Shown here piece by piece: positions 5,830 through 15,464 of a stretch of DNA of 44,323 bases. Every line of letters starts with the position of its first letter. Position 1 is the stretch's first letter. The DNA is from an uncultured Acetatifactor sp. (lineage in GTDB: Bacteria; Bacillota; Clostridia; Lachnospirales; Lachnospiraceae), in NCBI GenBank assembly GCA_910584435.1, contig CAJUAP010000025.1:1-44323 (forward strand), given 5' to 3'. Under the pieces are notes generated by a model. That model ran no database searches. It was not told the origin of the DNA and saw only the letters and a program-made list of their open reading frames with translations. The translations under genes were made by a program, and so were the position numbers.

Positions 5830-7797
5830 CTATCTGCCATTTTCTTCCTGCACAATTTCTCTGCGTATCTCTTTCGTGCGGATTTCCTCGCAGATCTGAT
5901 CCATAAATACCTCCAGAGGCTTCTGTCCCTCGTCACCGGCATAACGGCTTCTGACGGATACCAGTCCCTGCTCTTCCTCCTGCTGTCCTACCACCAGCAT
6001 ATAAGGCACCTTTGCCAGCCTTGCCTCACGAATCTTAAAGCCGATTTTCTCCGAACGGTTATCCGCTTCGGCATCAATATTCCTCGCCTTCAGTGCCCGC
6101 AGCACCTTTTCGGCATATGCCTCATATTTCTCGGAAATCGGAAGCACTCTCACCTGTTCCGGGCAGAGCCATGTAGGGAATTTACCGGCATATTTTTCAA
6201 TCAGCCACGCCAGTGTGCGCTCATAGCACCCCATAGAGGTTCTGTGGATAATATAAGGCCGCACCTTATTGCCATTCTGGTCAACATAATACATATCAAA
6301 CTGCTCTGCCAGCAAAGCATCCCACTGAATAGTAATCATAGTATCTTCTTTTCCATATACATTTCTGGCATTGATATCCACCTTCGGCCCATAGAATGCC
6401 GCTTCGCCCACATCCTCCACAAACGGAATGTTCAGCTCTGTGAGGATTTCCCTGATATGCTGTTCCGTTTGATTCCATACCTCCGGCTCCCCAATGTATT
6501 TTTCCCTGTTATCGGGATCCCATTTGGACAGATGGTATGTCACATCTTCTTCCACTCCCAGCGTAGTCAGGCAGTACTTTGCAAGTGCAATGCATCCCTT
6601 AAATTCCTCAACCATCTGATCCGGCCGCACCACCAGATGCCCTTCTGTAATCGTAAACTGGCGCACTCTGGTAAGTCCGTGCATTTCCCCGGAATCCTCT
6701 GCCCGGAACAAAGTGGAAGTCTCGCTCATCCTGTAAGGAAGATCGCGATAGGACTTCTGTGTATTTTTATAGACGAAATACTGGAACGGACAGGTCATGG
6801 GCCGAAGGGCATAGACTTCCTTATCCTTTTCCTCATCCCCTAACACGAACATACCGTCCTTATAATGATCCCAATGTCCTGACATTTTGTATAAGTCAGA
6901 TTTTGCCATCAGAGGCGTCTTGGTGCGGACATAGCCCCACTCCTTATCCTCCAGATCTTCTATCCAGCGCTGAAGCTTCATAAGCATCTTGGTTCCCTTG
7001 GGTGTAAATAGCGGAAGTCCCTGGCCGATGACATCCACCGTGGTAAACAGTTCCATCTCCCGTCCCAGTTTATTGTGGTCACGCCGTTTGGCATCCTCCA
7101 TACGCTCCAAATGCTCCGCCAGCTCTTCTTTCTTAAAATAAGCTGTGCCATATATGCGCTGAAGCCTGGCTTTATTGGAATCCCCCCTCCAATATGCCAT
7201 GGAAGAGGAAGTCAGCTTGAACGCTTTAATATTCTTCGTACTCATCAAATGAGGGCCGGCACACAGATCCACAAATTCTCCCTGGCTGTAAAAAGATATC
7301 TCCGCTTCCTCCGGCAGATCCTGAATCAATTCCACCTTATAAGGTTCCTGCCGCTCTTCCATATACTGAATTGCCTTAGATCTGGGCAGTGTAAATTTCT
7401 CCAGCTTCGCTCCCTTTTTGATAATCTTTTTCATCTCGGCTTCCAGTGCATCCAGATCCTCCCTGGAAAAAGGCGCATGCTCAAAATCATAGTAAAATCC
7501 TGTGTCAATGCTGGGGCCGATTGCCAGTTTTGCATCAGGGAAGAGATTCTTGACTGCTTCGGCCAACACATGGGAAGTGGTATGCCGCAATGCTGCCAAT
7601 CCCTCCTCATCGCTTGCAGTACAGATACTCAGCTCACAGTCTCCCTCCACCACAGTCCTCAGATCCACCGTCTCACCGTTTATTTTCGCACAGCAGGCTG
7701 CCCTTGCCAGACCTTCGCTGATATCCAGTGCAATTTCATATACGCTTTTTTTCTCTGCATACTCCTTAACGGAACCGTCCTTTAACGTAATTTTCAT
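5830..7797 (-). CDS. thrS: Threonyl-tRNA synthetase
   Basis: The protein (655 residues) charges tRNA-Thr. Domains in order are the TGS domain (about 1-60), the editing domain with HTTSHVLAEA (HxxxH) near residue 70, the class II catalytic core with MTCPFQYFVYK and FRAEDSGEMHGL-RVRQF motifs, TSMGCYERTLAWLIEKY, and the anticodon-binding domain from LCPEQVRVLPI onward. Length is typical. The chosen ATG at 7797 has a perfect AGGAGG seven bases upstream; the eight residues encoded further upstream are excluded. It is preceded by a small membrane protein gene and a threonine T-box that should control both. Confidence 0.97.
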   Translation of the reverse strand: MKITLKDGSVKEYAEKKSVYEIALDISEGLARAACCAKINGETVDLRTVVEGDCELSICTASDEEGLAALRHTTSHVLAEAVKNLFPDAKLAIGPSIDTGFYYDFEHAPFSREDLDALEAEMKKIIKKGAKLEKFTLPRSKAIQYMEERQEPYKVELIQDLPEEAEISFYSQGEFVDLCAGPHLMSTKNIKAFKLTSSSMAYWRGDSNKARLQRIYGTAYFKKEELAEHLERMEDAKRRDHNKLGREMELFTTVDVIGQGLPLFTPKGTKMLMKLQRWIEDLEDKEWGYVRTKTPLMAKSDLYKMSGHWDHYKDGMFVLGDEEKDKEVYALRPMTCPFQYFVYKNTQKSYRDLPYRMSETSTLFRAEDSGEMHGLTRVRQFTITEGHLVVRPDQMVEEFKGCIALAKYCLTTLGVEEDVTYHLSKWDPDNREKYIGEPEVWNQTEQHIREILTELNIPFVEDVGEAAFYGPKVDINARNVYGKEDTMITIQWDALLAEQFDMYYVDQNGNKVRPYIIHRTSMGCYERTLAWLIEKYAGKFPTWLCPEQVRVLPISEKYEAYAEKVLRALKARNIDAEADNRSEKIGFKIREARLAKVPYMLVVGQQEEEQGLVSVRSRYAGDEGQKPLEVFMDQICEEIRTKEIRREIVQEENGR

Positions 7798-7839
7798 GAT
7801 AATCCTCCTGTTTTCATGCATTCTATTATGGTAGATTAT

Positions 7840-8097
7840 TTATTTCTTCTTATTGCTCCGGCCCTTTGCTGTCTGTGCCCCATTGTTAGAATCATTCACA
7901 TTATTGGAATCACTGACATTGCCGCTATTACTGCCGATAATGACCCCATGGGTCAAAGGCGCAGCCAGCAGCCCGCACACAATGCCTGTCAAAAGGCAGA
8001 TGAGCCCTATCATCCAGAAATTTACCTTTGGCATAGCCACCTCGCCGTCAAAACATTTTTTAACCATTCTCTTCATTGTAAGCACTATAACTCCCAT
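7840..8097 (-). CDS. Small single-pass membrane protein between T-box and thrS
   Basis: The 85-residue protein starts at an ATG preceded by GGAAGGGAG. The N-terminal 24 residues are basic, followed by one hydrophobic helix (about 26-52, FWMIGLICLLTGIVCGLLAA) and a Ser/Asn-rich tail ending in basic RSNKKK. It lies inside the thrS transcription unit: downstream of the T-box terminator and 42 bp before thrS. The frame extends upstream to 8226 but that part crosses the T-box terminator and is not expected to be translated. Function is not recognised. Confidence 0.7.
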   Translation of the reverse strand: MGVIVLTMKRMVKKCFDGEVAMPKVNFWMIGLICLLTGIVCGLLAAPLTHGVIIGSNSGNVSDSNNVNDSNNGAQTAKGRSNKKK

Positions 8098-8198
8098 TTT
8101 GTTCTCCCTTCCTTTTATAATATATTTTATTTTTATATTTATTTTCTGTTTTAAGTTCAGACAGACCGCTGAACTGTTACCCTCCGGCTTCCTACACG

Positions 8199-8230
8199 AA
8201 AAAAATCCCTTGCAATCCACTTGCAAGGGA
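8199..8230 (-). terminator. T-box regulated terminator
   Basis: A perfect 9-bp stem (CCCTTGCAA at 8207-8215, complement at 8221-8229) with a 5-nt loop is followed on the minus strand by seven T residues after one A. It lies immediately after the T-box antiterminator motif. Confidence 0.93.
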
Positions 8231-8450
8231 CGTATCTATTCCAGAACGCGGTTCCACCCTTCTTGCAGATTTCAAAAGCCAAAATCTGCCACCTTCCTTT
8301 TGCTTATAACGGAAGCCGCCGGGCTGTATTAAAGCCACTCCAAGGAGGTCTTCGACATGCTTCCTGCCAAGCCGCTTCCAGCACCGGATTCCCGGACGGC
8401 TTTCTCTGAGACACTTCACATGCTACTGTCCTTATCAACGCTTTCTCTGT
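8200..8450 (-). ncRNA. T-box riboswitch, probably threonine-specific
   Basis: The minus strand carries the invariant antiterminator motif AGGGTGGAACCGCG at 8247-8260 directly before the terminator. Upstream is a stem I region with GATAAGGACAGTAG (about 8425-8437), CAGAGAAAGCCGTC, and a GGTGCTGGAAGCGGC segment. An ACC triplet in the context GAAGACCTCC (8347-8349) is a plausible specifier for threonine. Uncharged tRNA-Thr would stabilise the antiterminator and allow transcription of the small membrane gene and thrS. The specifier placement was made by eye. Confidence 0.9.
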
Positions 8451-8561
8451 CTGCACATTCAGCACTGTAATACCATCCGCTACTTACCGGCATCCATCTC
8501 AACATCGCCGCATTTCCAATCTCTGCATTTCCGGTCATGCCGCCAGCTTTCACTGCCTTTA

Positions 8562-8590
8562 ATCATAATACTTTTACTGCCAAATGTAAA
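8562..8590 (-). promoter_or_regulatory. Sigma-A promoter of the T-box/thrS unit
   Basis: The minus strand has TTTACA (8585-8590), a 17-bp spacer and TATGAT (8562-8567), both 5/6 matches to consensus. Transcription would begin near 8555, giving a leader of about 450 nt containing the T-box. Confidence 0.8.
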
Positions 8591-8635
8591 GACCGAATTT
8601 ATGATTTCTAAAAATTTCCGTAACATTATGCACAC

Positions 8636-8660
8636 AAAATGGGCAAATACAGCCCATTTT
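8636..8660 (-). terminator. Hairpin terminator after the flagellin gene
   Basis: A 9-bp perfect stem (AAAATGGGC, 8636-8644, with 8652-8660) and 7-nt loop ends in CCCATTTTGTGTG on the minus strand, about 80 bp past the flagellin stop. Confidence 0.6.
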
Positions 8661-8667
8661 GGCGCAA

Positions 8668-8734
8668 GCTGTCTCGGGTTTTTATGCAAAAAACGCATAA
8701 AAACGCCTTCGCGAAACCGGCCGTGAACAGTAAC
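8668..8734. repeat. Intergenic palindromic element, copy A
   Basis: Contains a perfect 9-bp hairpin TTTTTATGC (8679-8687) / GCATAAAAA (8695-8703) followed by cgccttcgcgaaaccgg. A diverged sister copy with the same order of blocks lies at 26643-26705. It may be a small interspersed element or an ancestral intergenic structure. Confidence 0.4.
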
Positions 8735-8740
8735 TAACAG

Positions 8741-11700
8741 TTACCCCATCAATTCCATAACCGCCAAACCGTTCTGATTCGCCTGGGCCAGCATGGAGTA
8801 TCCGGCCTGGTTCAGAATCTGCAGCCTTGACTGCTGTACCATCTCTTCTGCCATCTCCGTATCCCGGATAATGGATTCCGCACTCTGCAGATTCTCTGTC
8901 TTATTCCGGTTGTTGTTAATGGCATGTTCCAGCCTGTTCTGAGTACTGCCGAAATTACTGCGCAGACGGGACACCTTTTCCAGCGCACTGCTGAGGCGGT
9001 CCACAGATTTTGTGGCATACTTTATCCCTGTAAGACAAAGTGAATTCACCCCAATGAGAGAGGCACTGTATTCACTCCTCATCAACTCTATATAATCAGG
9101 ATTATCATCACTCAATTGCACGTAACGGGCTGTATCACCGGAATCCCCCTCTTCTTCAAAAAAGATTTCATCCTTTGCACTTCCGGAGACCCAGCTGATG
9201 TCATGTTCTCCTGCCTGCTTATGAGAAATTTTCAGCCGCCCGGATTCCATCTCAAGCTGTGCCGTCAAAGGTGCATTTACGGCACCCAGTTTCCGATTTA
9301 ATTCATCCGCCAGCTCATCCCCGGTATAAGATCCTTCCTCCAGCTGGACGCGATAGACAATTCCATCCGCACAGAAAGACAGCTCCGTTTCCCCTGGTTT
9401 CACTATAATGCCCTTGGTGACATCTTTGGTCCCCACAATATATGTGGGAATCATTCTTCCGTCCGTCTGGTAAAACACCTCAAAGGCTGCATTGCCGCTG
9501 ACACCGTCTATGATATAATCTCCGCCCCCCGGCATCTGCACCTTGTCCGACAAGCTGAAATTCAGCGCTTTCTGATCATTTCCACCGGCCACACCGCTAC
9601 TGATGCCGCCGATTCCCACCTCCACCAGCCCTTTTACCAGCCCCATATCCACACATGCCTGGTCTATTTTTTCCTGCAGATATGCCTTCAGCTCATTACT
9701 GTTATACTTTCCCGGAGCTAAAAGCACCTCAATCTTATGAACCACTCCGTCAATGGTCAAGTCAAAAGACAATTCGTCACTGATTCCCTGGTTAATCTCC
9801 ACCGGCTTACTCACAACATCCTTACGTCCTACCACATAAGCCTTCTGCACCTCCTGCCTGCCATTCCTGTTCTGTGTATTTTCGCTTACACTCATCTGAG
9901 TACATTTGCACAATACATTCTGATAAAAATCTCCTGACAGACTGCTGAACCGGTATTGACTGCCTCTGACCGCAGAAGTAAGCACCACGCCGCCGGCATC
10001 AACTGTCACTACAATTTTGCCGGTTCCGCCCACTGCGGCATCAATCTGGTCCTGAAGTTCCTTCTGCAATTCCTGATAAGTATAATCACTCTTATCCGCC
10101 ACAGTAATGGACACATTATGATTTGTACCGTTTTCGGTAAAAATAAAATTCAGATCGTTGTTCCACTGGTTTATGGAGACAGGACTTGCCAAATCTGCAC
10201 CTTCCACCTTACTCCGATTAGGCGCAGTGCCGACCAGCTGCTTCTGCTCCACAGGTTCCTTTTCCGCATTCATTGCAGGAGGAAGTACAGCGCCCCCGCT
10301 TACTAACTCATAATAAGCGGAAACAGGGACATTCGGCAGCGGATTGCCATTCTTATCCACTGCGGTAAGTTCCAGATTATCGCCTTTCCACACAGCATGA
10401 ACCCCTGGAATGGTGGCTGTGGTCCCTCCATAGATTGCCGCCATGCTGTCCCCTCCATTCGCATACTCCATACCTATGGTTTCATTGGAACCCTTGGCTG
10501 CAGTGCGGAATCCCAGTTGATTACCGGACAGAAAAGCTTCCACGCCCACGGCGCTTAATTTCGTATTTAACATAGCCAGGAATTGTCCCCGCGAATATGT
10601 ACCCTGCGTCAATGTCACCGTCTCCATGCTGCCGTTGACGATTATGGTAAAATTCTGCGATGATGCATCAATCGTAATTGAATTCTCAATATCCTTGGCA
10701 ACCGTAATCTGTGCGGGCGTACTTCCACTCAGGACGCCATACAGGGCATCCATAGCACTGCCTGCCGTTTTGGTCTGATATTCAATAGCTACACCGTTTC
10801 CCACGGCTGCAGAAGCCAATACCAGTCTGTTATTGCCTGAAAGAGACGCCTGAATGCCCGTTCCCGTTTTGTTCAGCTGTGTATTAAGCTGTGCCACCAT
10901 GGCAGAAGGACTATAATCTCCGCCATCCAATGTCAGCTCTATATTACGGGTACTGCCATTTTCCGTATACTGAAATGTAAATTTATTATTACTGCTGTCA
11001 ATTTTAATGGAGGATGCAAGGGCCCGGCTGCTGGTACAGCTTGCCCTGGTTTCTTTGGTATTGAGATAACTCAGGAAAGTACTGTCGCTTGTACTGCATT
11101 TGATAGAAGTATCCGCGCCGTCTTCTCCATCCGGCAGCCTGGACTTTAAAGTAAGATGATTGCCGCGCACAATTACCTGAGCCCCTCCCATTTGGGTTCC
11201 ATATTCCAAATCAATCTGCCGCTGCAATGCATCCCTCAGGGATTGCGGATTATAGGTTCCCTCCGGTATCGTAATGATTTTCGCCGATCCGTTTAAGTCC
11301 AGGGACAATGTGTTGTTATTGGATTTAATGACCATTTGATCCTTCAGTTCCGGTCCCAGCTCCAGTTCTGCCGGCCTGTTGTACTCAAATCCCACCACAC
11401 CTTCCGTCTTCTTTGACTCGCCGGTTTTACTGCCTGACCAATAAGTTACCGTTGCATTGCCCTTTCCTGAGGCCGAAAAATGATAATCCCAGCTTGTTCC
11501 TCTGGCGGATACAGTATCAAATTTATTCAGTGTTACCTGTTCATCGCCCTTGATTTTATTAATCGCGTCCACCACTTCCTGCTTGGAAGGAGGATTGTTG
11601 GGAAAAGTTATCACATGGGTTCTGCCGCCCACAACCACCGTCAAAGCCTCGGACGTAATGCCGCCGCCCACTATAACGGAGCCGGAACCCGATACTGTTG

Positions 11701-13597
11701 TCCTCCACCCCTGAAACAGGGCATCGAATCCCTTATTCGTACCCACAGCTTCCGCATATACCTCGTCAATATCCTTACCGGCAGCCCCGTCAATCTGAAG
11801 CCTGTGTTTCACATCCGTGGTGATATATATCTGGGCTTTCAGCTTACCGCTGCTGTTCGTATCTGCATTAATCTGTGTGTTCACTTCCGCTGCCAGTTCC
11901 TCTAAAGTTGTGTACCGCTTATGCGGCAGCTTTATGGTCACTTCGGAATACGACTGTGCGGCAGTCTCCTTATATTTTATTTTGAAAGTATCATTATCCG
12001 CTGTGATTGTAATTGGTGCGGTCAGATTCTTACTTCCCCTGTACCATATGTCCGGATCCGCCTTTCCCTCATTAGACACTTTTGCCTTGTCCCCGTATTG
12101 GTTATAGTTTCTGGTCACAAACAGGGTGTCAAATGCACTGGAAGCAGGATCCAGATTAATCTCGCTTTCCAATCCCTTAATTTCGGAGCGAATCTCCAAT
12201 CCCTTAAACGTAACATTCTTGTCTCCTACCCAGACGGATTTGAAAATGACAGAAGCCTTCAGCTCCAATTGATTTGCCTGAAATAAAGAGTTTAATTTGT
12301 CCCTCACACCCTCCATGGTATATTCACCCGGATCCAGCGTAAGGCTGACAGGCTTCTTCCCGCCGTTAGGCTGCAGGGTAAGAGTATCATTCTGTCCGGC
12401 AGTAATCTTAATTTTCTCATGTTCTTTGTCGCGGGAATCCGTGTTCAGTATATAGCCTCCTGTAAAAACCGCCTCATACTGATTTACGCTGCCATACTGT
12501 ACATTATCATAAAAAACCGAAGTGTAATCCGCGCCGTCGATTCTGAACATATTCCCCTTAAATCCCGTGATAATAGCGTCCGGACTGCCAAGTTTAATAC
12601 CGGTGCCATATGCGGATGCCTTCACGGAAGTTCCTGCCAGCTGGGCATTCATCAGGTTTATCAGCTCCTTCCTGGTATATCTGCCCTGCTGCAGTGTCAT
12701 GGTTACTTTATCGGTTCTGCCGTCAAAATGTTGTATATCAAAAGTCATGGTATCGTTTCTGCCGGTTTTAATATCCAATTTTGCCGTTTCACTCGGAAAT
12801 ATGGTTGTGCCGATAAGAGCTCCCGTATTCCCTCCTTTGTAAACATCGTACAGCAGATAGGACAATCCGCCGGAAACATAATCCATATATCCTCCGCCCT
12901 CTAAGGTGGCATTCACACATCCTTCCCTGGTGTATTCCAGGAAAACTCTCATGCTCTCCCCCATAGAATCGGAAATTGCCGTATCAATCTCATCCAACAG
13001 CTCTACAGTGCTGTACTCTCCCGGCGGTATCGTAACAGTCACGGTCATGGGGAAATTATCATCCTCCGTCTGCCGGTACTTAAACGTAAGGTCATTCTCC
13101 CCCTCTGTCACCACATGCATCTGATTCGGTTCCCATTTCACAGCTCCCTGGCACTGGTACCAATACGGCTTATGCTCCGAGAATATATTCATTTCATTAA
13201 ATTTCGTGGTGGTACCGATACGGTCCAGCTCCACTTTAAGCTGCTCAAATTCCGCCTGCATGTCTGCTCTGTCGCTTTTGGAATTGGTTCCGTTCAGTGC
13301 TTTAATGGAAAGCTCCGTCATCCTTTTCAGAATATCCTGGGTTTCATCCAGCGCACCGTCCCCTGTCTGTACCCAGGAGATACCATCCTGGGCATTCTCA
13401 GTCCCCTGGTTCAGTCCTCTGATCAGCTTTCTCATTTTCTCGGAAATTGCCAGTCCTGCCGCATCATCCGCAGCGCGGTTGATTTTATAACCCGAAGAAA
13501 GTTTTTCCGTACTTTTGGCTCTTGCCGCCTCATTCAGCCCCAGCATCCTGCTTGTATTCATGGCTCCTAAATTGTTCCGAAGAGATATGCCTGCCAT
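8741..13597 (-). CDS. Giant flagellin with a repeated central module (1618 residues)
   Basis: The ends are canonical flagellin D0/D1. Residues 1-140 begin MAGISLRNNLGAMNTSRMLG and include SSGYKINRAADDAAGLAISEKMR. Residues 1513-1618 include NRLEHAINNNRNKTENLQSAES and end MLAQANQNGLAVMELMG. Between them, about 1370 residues consist mainly of a repeated module. Each has a strand beginning like NDTLTF, a second strand like VTLTL, a turn GxYT and a helix like ELxxxLNxxL, with about eleven copies (for example starting near 168). Usual flagellins are 270-550 residues. It starts at ATG with AGGAGG seven bases upstream. No other flagellar gene and no clear sigma-D promoter were found nearby. The exported product should form the filament, with the modules exposed on its surface. 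Confidence 0.95.
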   Translation of the reverse strand: MAGISLRNNLGAMNTSRMLGLNEAARAKSTEKLSSGYKINRAADDAAGLAISEKMRKLIRGLNQGTENAQDGISWVQTGDGALDETQDILKRMTELSIKALNGTNSKSDRADMQAEFEQLKVELDRIGTTTKFNEMNIFSEHKPYWYQCQGAVKWEPNQMHVVTEGENDLTFKYRQTEDDNFPMTVTVTIPPGEYSTVELLDEIDTAISDSMGESMRVFLEYTREGCVNATLEGGGYMDYVSGGLSYLLYDVYKGGNTGALIGTTIFPSETAKLDIKTGRNDTMTFDIQHFDGRTDKVTMTLQQGRYTRKELINLMNAQLAGTSVKASAYGTGIKLGSPDAIITGFKGNMFRIDGADYTSVFYDNVQYGSVNQYEAVFTGGYILNTDSRDKEHEKIKITAGQNDTLTLQPNGGKKPVSLTLDPGEYTMEGVRDKLNSLFQANQLELKASVIFKSVWVGDKNVTFKGLEIRSEIKGLESEINLDPASSAFDTLFVTRNYNQYGDKAKVSNEGKADPDIWYRGSKNLTAPITITADNDTFKIKYKETAAQSYSEVTIKLPHKRYTTLEELAAEVNTQINADTNSSGKLKAQIYITTDVKHRLQIDGAAGKDIDEVYAEAVGTNKGFDALFQGWRTTVSGSGSVIVGGGITSEALTVVVGGRTHVITFPNNPPSKQEVVDAINKIKGDEQVTLNKFDTVSARGTSWDYHFSASGKGNATVTYWSGSKTGESKKTEGVVGFEYNRPAELELGPELKDQMVIKSNNNTLSLDLNGSAKIITIPEGTYNPQSLRDALQRQIDLEYGTQMGGAQVIVRGNHLTLKSRLPDGEDGADTSIKCSTSDSTFLSYLNTKETRASCTSSRALASSIKIDSSNNKFTFQYTENGSTRNIELTLDGGDYSPSAMVAQLNTQLNKTGTGIQASLSGNNRLVLASAAVGNGVAIEYQTKTAGSAMDALYGVLSGSTPAQITVAKDIENSITIDASSQNFTIIVNGSMETVTLTQGTYSRGQFLAMLNTKLSAVGVEAFLSGNQLGFRTAAKGSNETIGMEYANGGDSMAAIYGGTTATIPGVHAVWKGDNLELTAVDKNGNPLPNVPVSAYYELVSGGAVLPPAMNAEKEPVEQKQLVGTAPNRSKVEGADLASPVSINQWNNDLNFIFTENGTNHNVSITVADKSDYTYQELQKELQDQIDAAVGGTGKIVVTVDAGGVVLTSAVRGSQYRFSSLSGDFYQNVLCKCTQMSVSENTQNRNGRQEVQKAYVVGRKDVVSKPVEINQGISDELSFDLTIDGVVHKIEVLLAPGKYNSNELKAYLQEKIDQACVDMGLVKGLVEVGIGGISSGVAGGNDQKALNFSLSDKVQMPGGGDYIIDGVSGNAAFEVFYQTDGRMIPTYIVGTKDVTKGIIVKPGETELSFCADGIVYRVQLEEGSYTGDELADELNRKLGAVNAPLTAQLEMESGRLKISHKQAGEHDISWVSGSAKDEIFFEEEGDSGDTARYVQLSDDNPDYIELMRSEYSASLIGVNSLCLTGIKYATKSVDRLSSALEKVSRLRSNFGSTQNRLEHAINNNRNKTENLQSAESIIRDTEMAEEMVQQSRLQILNQAGYSMLAQANQNGLAVMELMG

Positions 13598-13843
13598 ACT
13601 TTATCCTCCTGTTTCCAGGACACAATTCCCCTTTTGTATCCTCGCTGATTGTCAGTACAACTCCAATCCATACACACCTACCATATGCATTGGGTTCTTC
13701 CTGCAAAGCTTTTATCATTCAATAGCATACTCATCTTATATCTTACCACTCCTGCCAATAAAATACAATGCTGTCTTTCTAACATTTTAAATGTAACAGT
13801 TCAGCCGTAACAGTTCAGACAACACCTGCAGCAATCACTTATG

Positions 13844-14203
13844 TTATAAATCATTGTTGGAAGCTTCCCCGGTATCACTCCCTTTCGTATCCCAGGGCAG
13901 CTTATACACTTTATACACCAATCCTAAGACAAGGATATACAACAGCGGAACGGCATACGGCAGCAGCAAATTATATAACATATCAGGCCACCGGAATCTG
14001 ATTCTGTAAATTATTTCCGTTGTAAAAACGTATCCTGCCACCACCGCCTCCGCCAGTAAACCAATTCCTCTCAGAATTCTATATTTTCTAACTGCTTTCT
14101 CATCCGAGGGAAGTGCCCGCAGCATATGTTTAAACGGACTTAAGTTAAAAAAATCGCACACCGCATAGACCATAAACAATATAGCTAAATACAACGAATA
14201 CAT
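13844..14203 (-). CDS. Small polytopic membrane protein, partner of the secreted protein upstream
   Basis: The 119-residue protein has an N-terminal helix MYSLYLAILFMVYAVCDFFN, a polar segment PSDEKAVRKYR, then hydrophobic helices at about 52-72 and 80-105, and a charged tail. The ATG at 14203 sits one base after the stop codon of the preceding gene, and its GGAGG lies inside that gene, so the two are coupled. A shortened paralogue is found at 18199-18480 (shared YRIL.GIG, LLPY.VP and LYILVLGL-type blocks). A small helical membrane protein coupled to a secreted protein fits an immunity or export partner, but this is inference. Confidence 0.8.
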   Translation of the reverse strand: MYSLYLAILFMVYAVCDFFNLSPFKHMLRALPSDEKAVRKYRILRGIGLLAEAVVAGYVFTTEIIYRIRFRWPDMLYNLLLPYAVPLLYILVLGLVYKVYKLPWDTKGSDTGEASNNDL

Positions 14204-14204
14204 G

Positions 14205-15161
14205 CTAGGACCTCCCCAATGCGTGGGCAATTAACTCTGCATTAGACAACAGCCAGCCATCCCTTAAGTCATTTCTGAGTTCAAAAGCTCTTTTCCCCGT
14301 TGTTTTACTGTACATCGTCCAAAAATATCGATATTTATAATCCGACAGTAAAATCGTTCCTGTGTTAGAACTACGGCGCACCCTATAATCCCATCGGTAT
14401 TCTCTGCATTCAAATTCCCCAGTAACTAAACTATCAACCACAGTACCTACACCTGCAGGTAAAATGCTGTTAAGCAATGATGCTACAACTGCCTCTGCTA
14501 TCGGCACTCCATTTGCGAGTAACATTGATGCTGCAAACCCCAATGCTGCCCCTACGGCTGTTCCCTCAGCTATTTCAAACCTGTATGCATAAAACGAATC
14601 CGTCTGACCACCTGCCCGCCTTTGCAAATATCCTGTTTCAGTTGGATTTGCAAATATACGCCTTCCCATTGCTTCATACCCATCATATGCTTGAGTACCC
14701 AGACTTGCCTGCGTTCCGTCATCAAGCAAAACAAACGTTTCGTTATCCATATAGTCTACTGCATAAAGAGAAATTGCACTACTCCCCTCGGTCACTATAT
14801 CAGGAATACTGATTTCTTCTACTTCCGTTACCGTAACAGCATCACTTACCTTCAAATTCTCAATGCGACCATCTATATGCCAAAGCGTTGCCATATCGTG
14901 CGCTATATCCACTTGCATCCAATAATCAATCTGTCCATCTAAATAAATTTCATAGTTGTAAACATTCTGGACAGCATAGCTTTGAACATCCGAAGATTTA
15001 ATGCCGACTTGAACCTCTCTGCCCAATTCAGCATCATAGACATTCACATATCCCATGTCATGTTCCGATGATTGCGCATATACAGTACTTGGTACACAGC
15101 TTATACACAAAATAAATGCCATAGACAATGAAACAATTGCTTTCAAAAATTTCCCTTTCAT
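14205..15161 (-). CDS. Secreted protein with Gly/Ala-rich hydrophobic segment, possible effector
   Basis: The 318-residue protein starts at MKGKFLKAIVSLSMAFILC, a clear signal peptide with likely cleavage after VYA. The mature part is polar beta-like sequence to about residue 190. A Gly/Ala-rich hydrophobic stretch follows (about 195-250, GTAVGAALGFAASMLLANG then VVASLLNSILPAGVG), and then a basic aromatic C-terminal domain. The start is the second of two ATG codons, six bases after AGGAGG. The hydrophobic hairpin recalls membrane-inserting bacteriocins, but no family was recognised. It is transcribed from an AAACGTCAT-type promoter (15299-15346) and coupled to a membrane protein. Confidence 0.8.
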   Translation of the reverse strand: MKGKFLKAIVSLSMAFILCISCVPSTVYAQSSEHDMGYVNVYDAELGREVQVGIKSSDVQSYAVQNVYNYEIYLDGQIDYWMQVDIAHDMATLWHIDGRIENLKVSDAVTVTEVEEISIPDIVTEGSSAISLYAVDYMDNETFVLLDDGTQASLGTQAYDGYEAMGRRIFANPTETGYLQRRAGGQTDSFYAYRFEIAEGTAVGAALGFAASMLLANGVPIAEAVVASLLNSILPAGVGTVVDSLVTGEFECREYRWDYRVRRSSNTGTILLSDYKYRYFWTMYSKTTGKRAFELRNDLRDGWLLSNAELIAHALGRS

Positions 15162-15298
15162 CATAACCCTCCTGTTTTCTTGAAAATCTGTCAGCAGTTT
15201 TCCCATTGACTTCATTAAGAGATTCTAACACTTCATTATTATCCCATAAAACCACCCCCGTTTCTCCTCTACCACAGCCAATCGTTAAAGTTATAAAA

Positions 15299-15346
15299 AT
15301 CATATCACATTTACAAGCAGCATAACATGACGTTTTCTGAAATTTT
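15299..15346 (-). promoter_or_regulatory. AAACGTCAT-type promoter, site a
   Basis: In gene direction the element reads AATTTCAGAAAACGTCAT (CGTCAT at 15327-15332), then 22 nt, then TATGAT (15299-15304). No -35 hexamer resembling TTGACA is present at the expected distance. It drives the secreted/membrane gene pair; the start codon is 138 bp downstream. Confidence 0.75.
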
Positions 15347-15464
15347 CAAGAGTTTTCAATAGGCATCCACCTAAACATTCTTTTAGTTCGCTAAAATCAC
15401 TCATCCCATACATCTTCCCCCTACATAATTCTCACAATCTGAAAAAAAATTAAAATCCGACAAA

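Noticed and set aside
13598..13843. Possible sigma-D promoter of the flagellin
   Set aside because: I looked for TAAA-N15-CCGATA-like sequence on the minus strand and found no acceptable match, so none is annotated.
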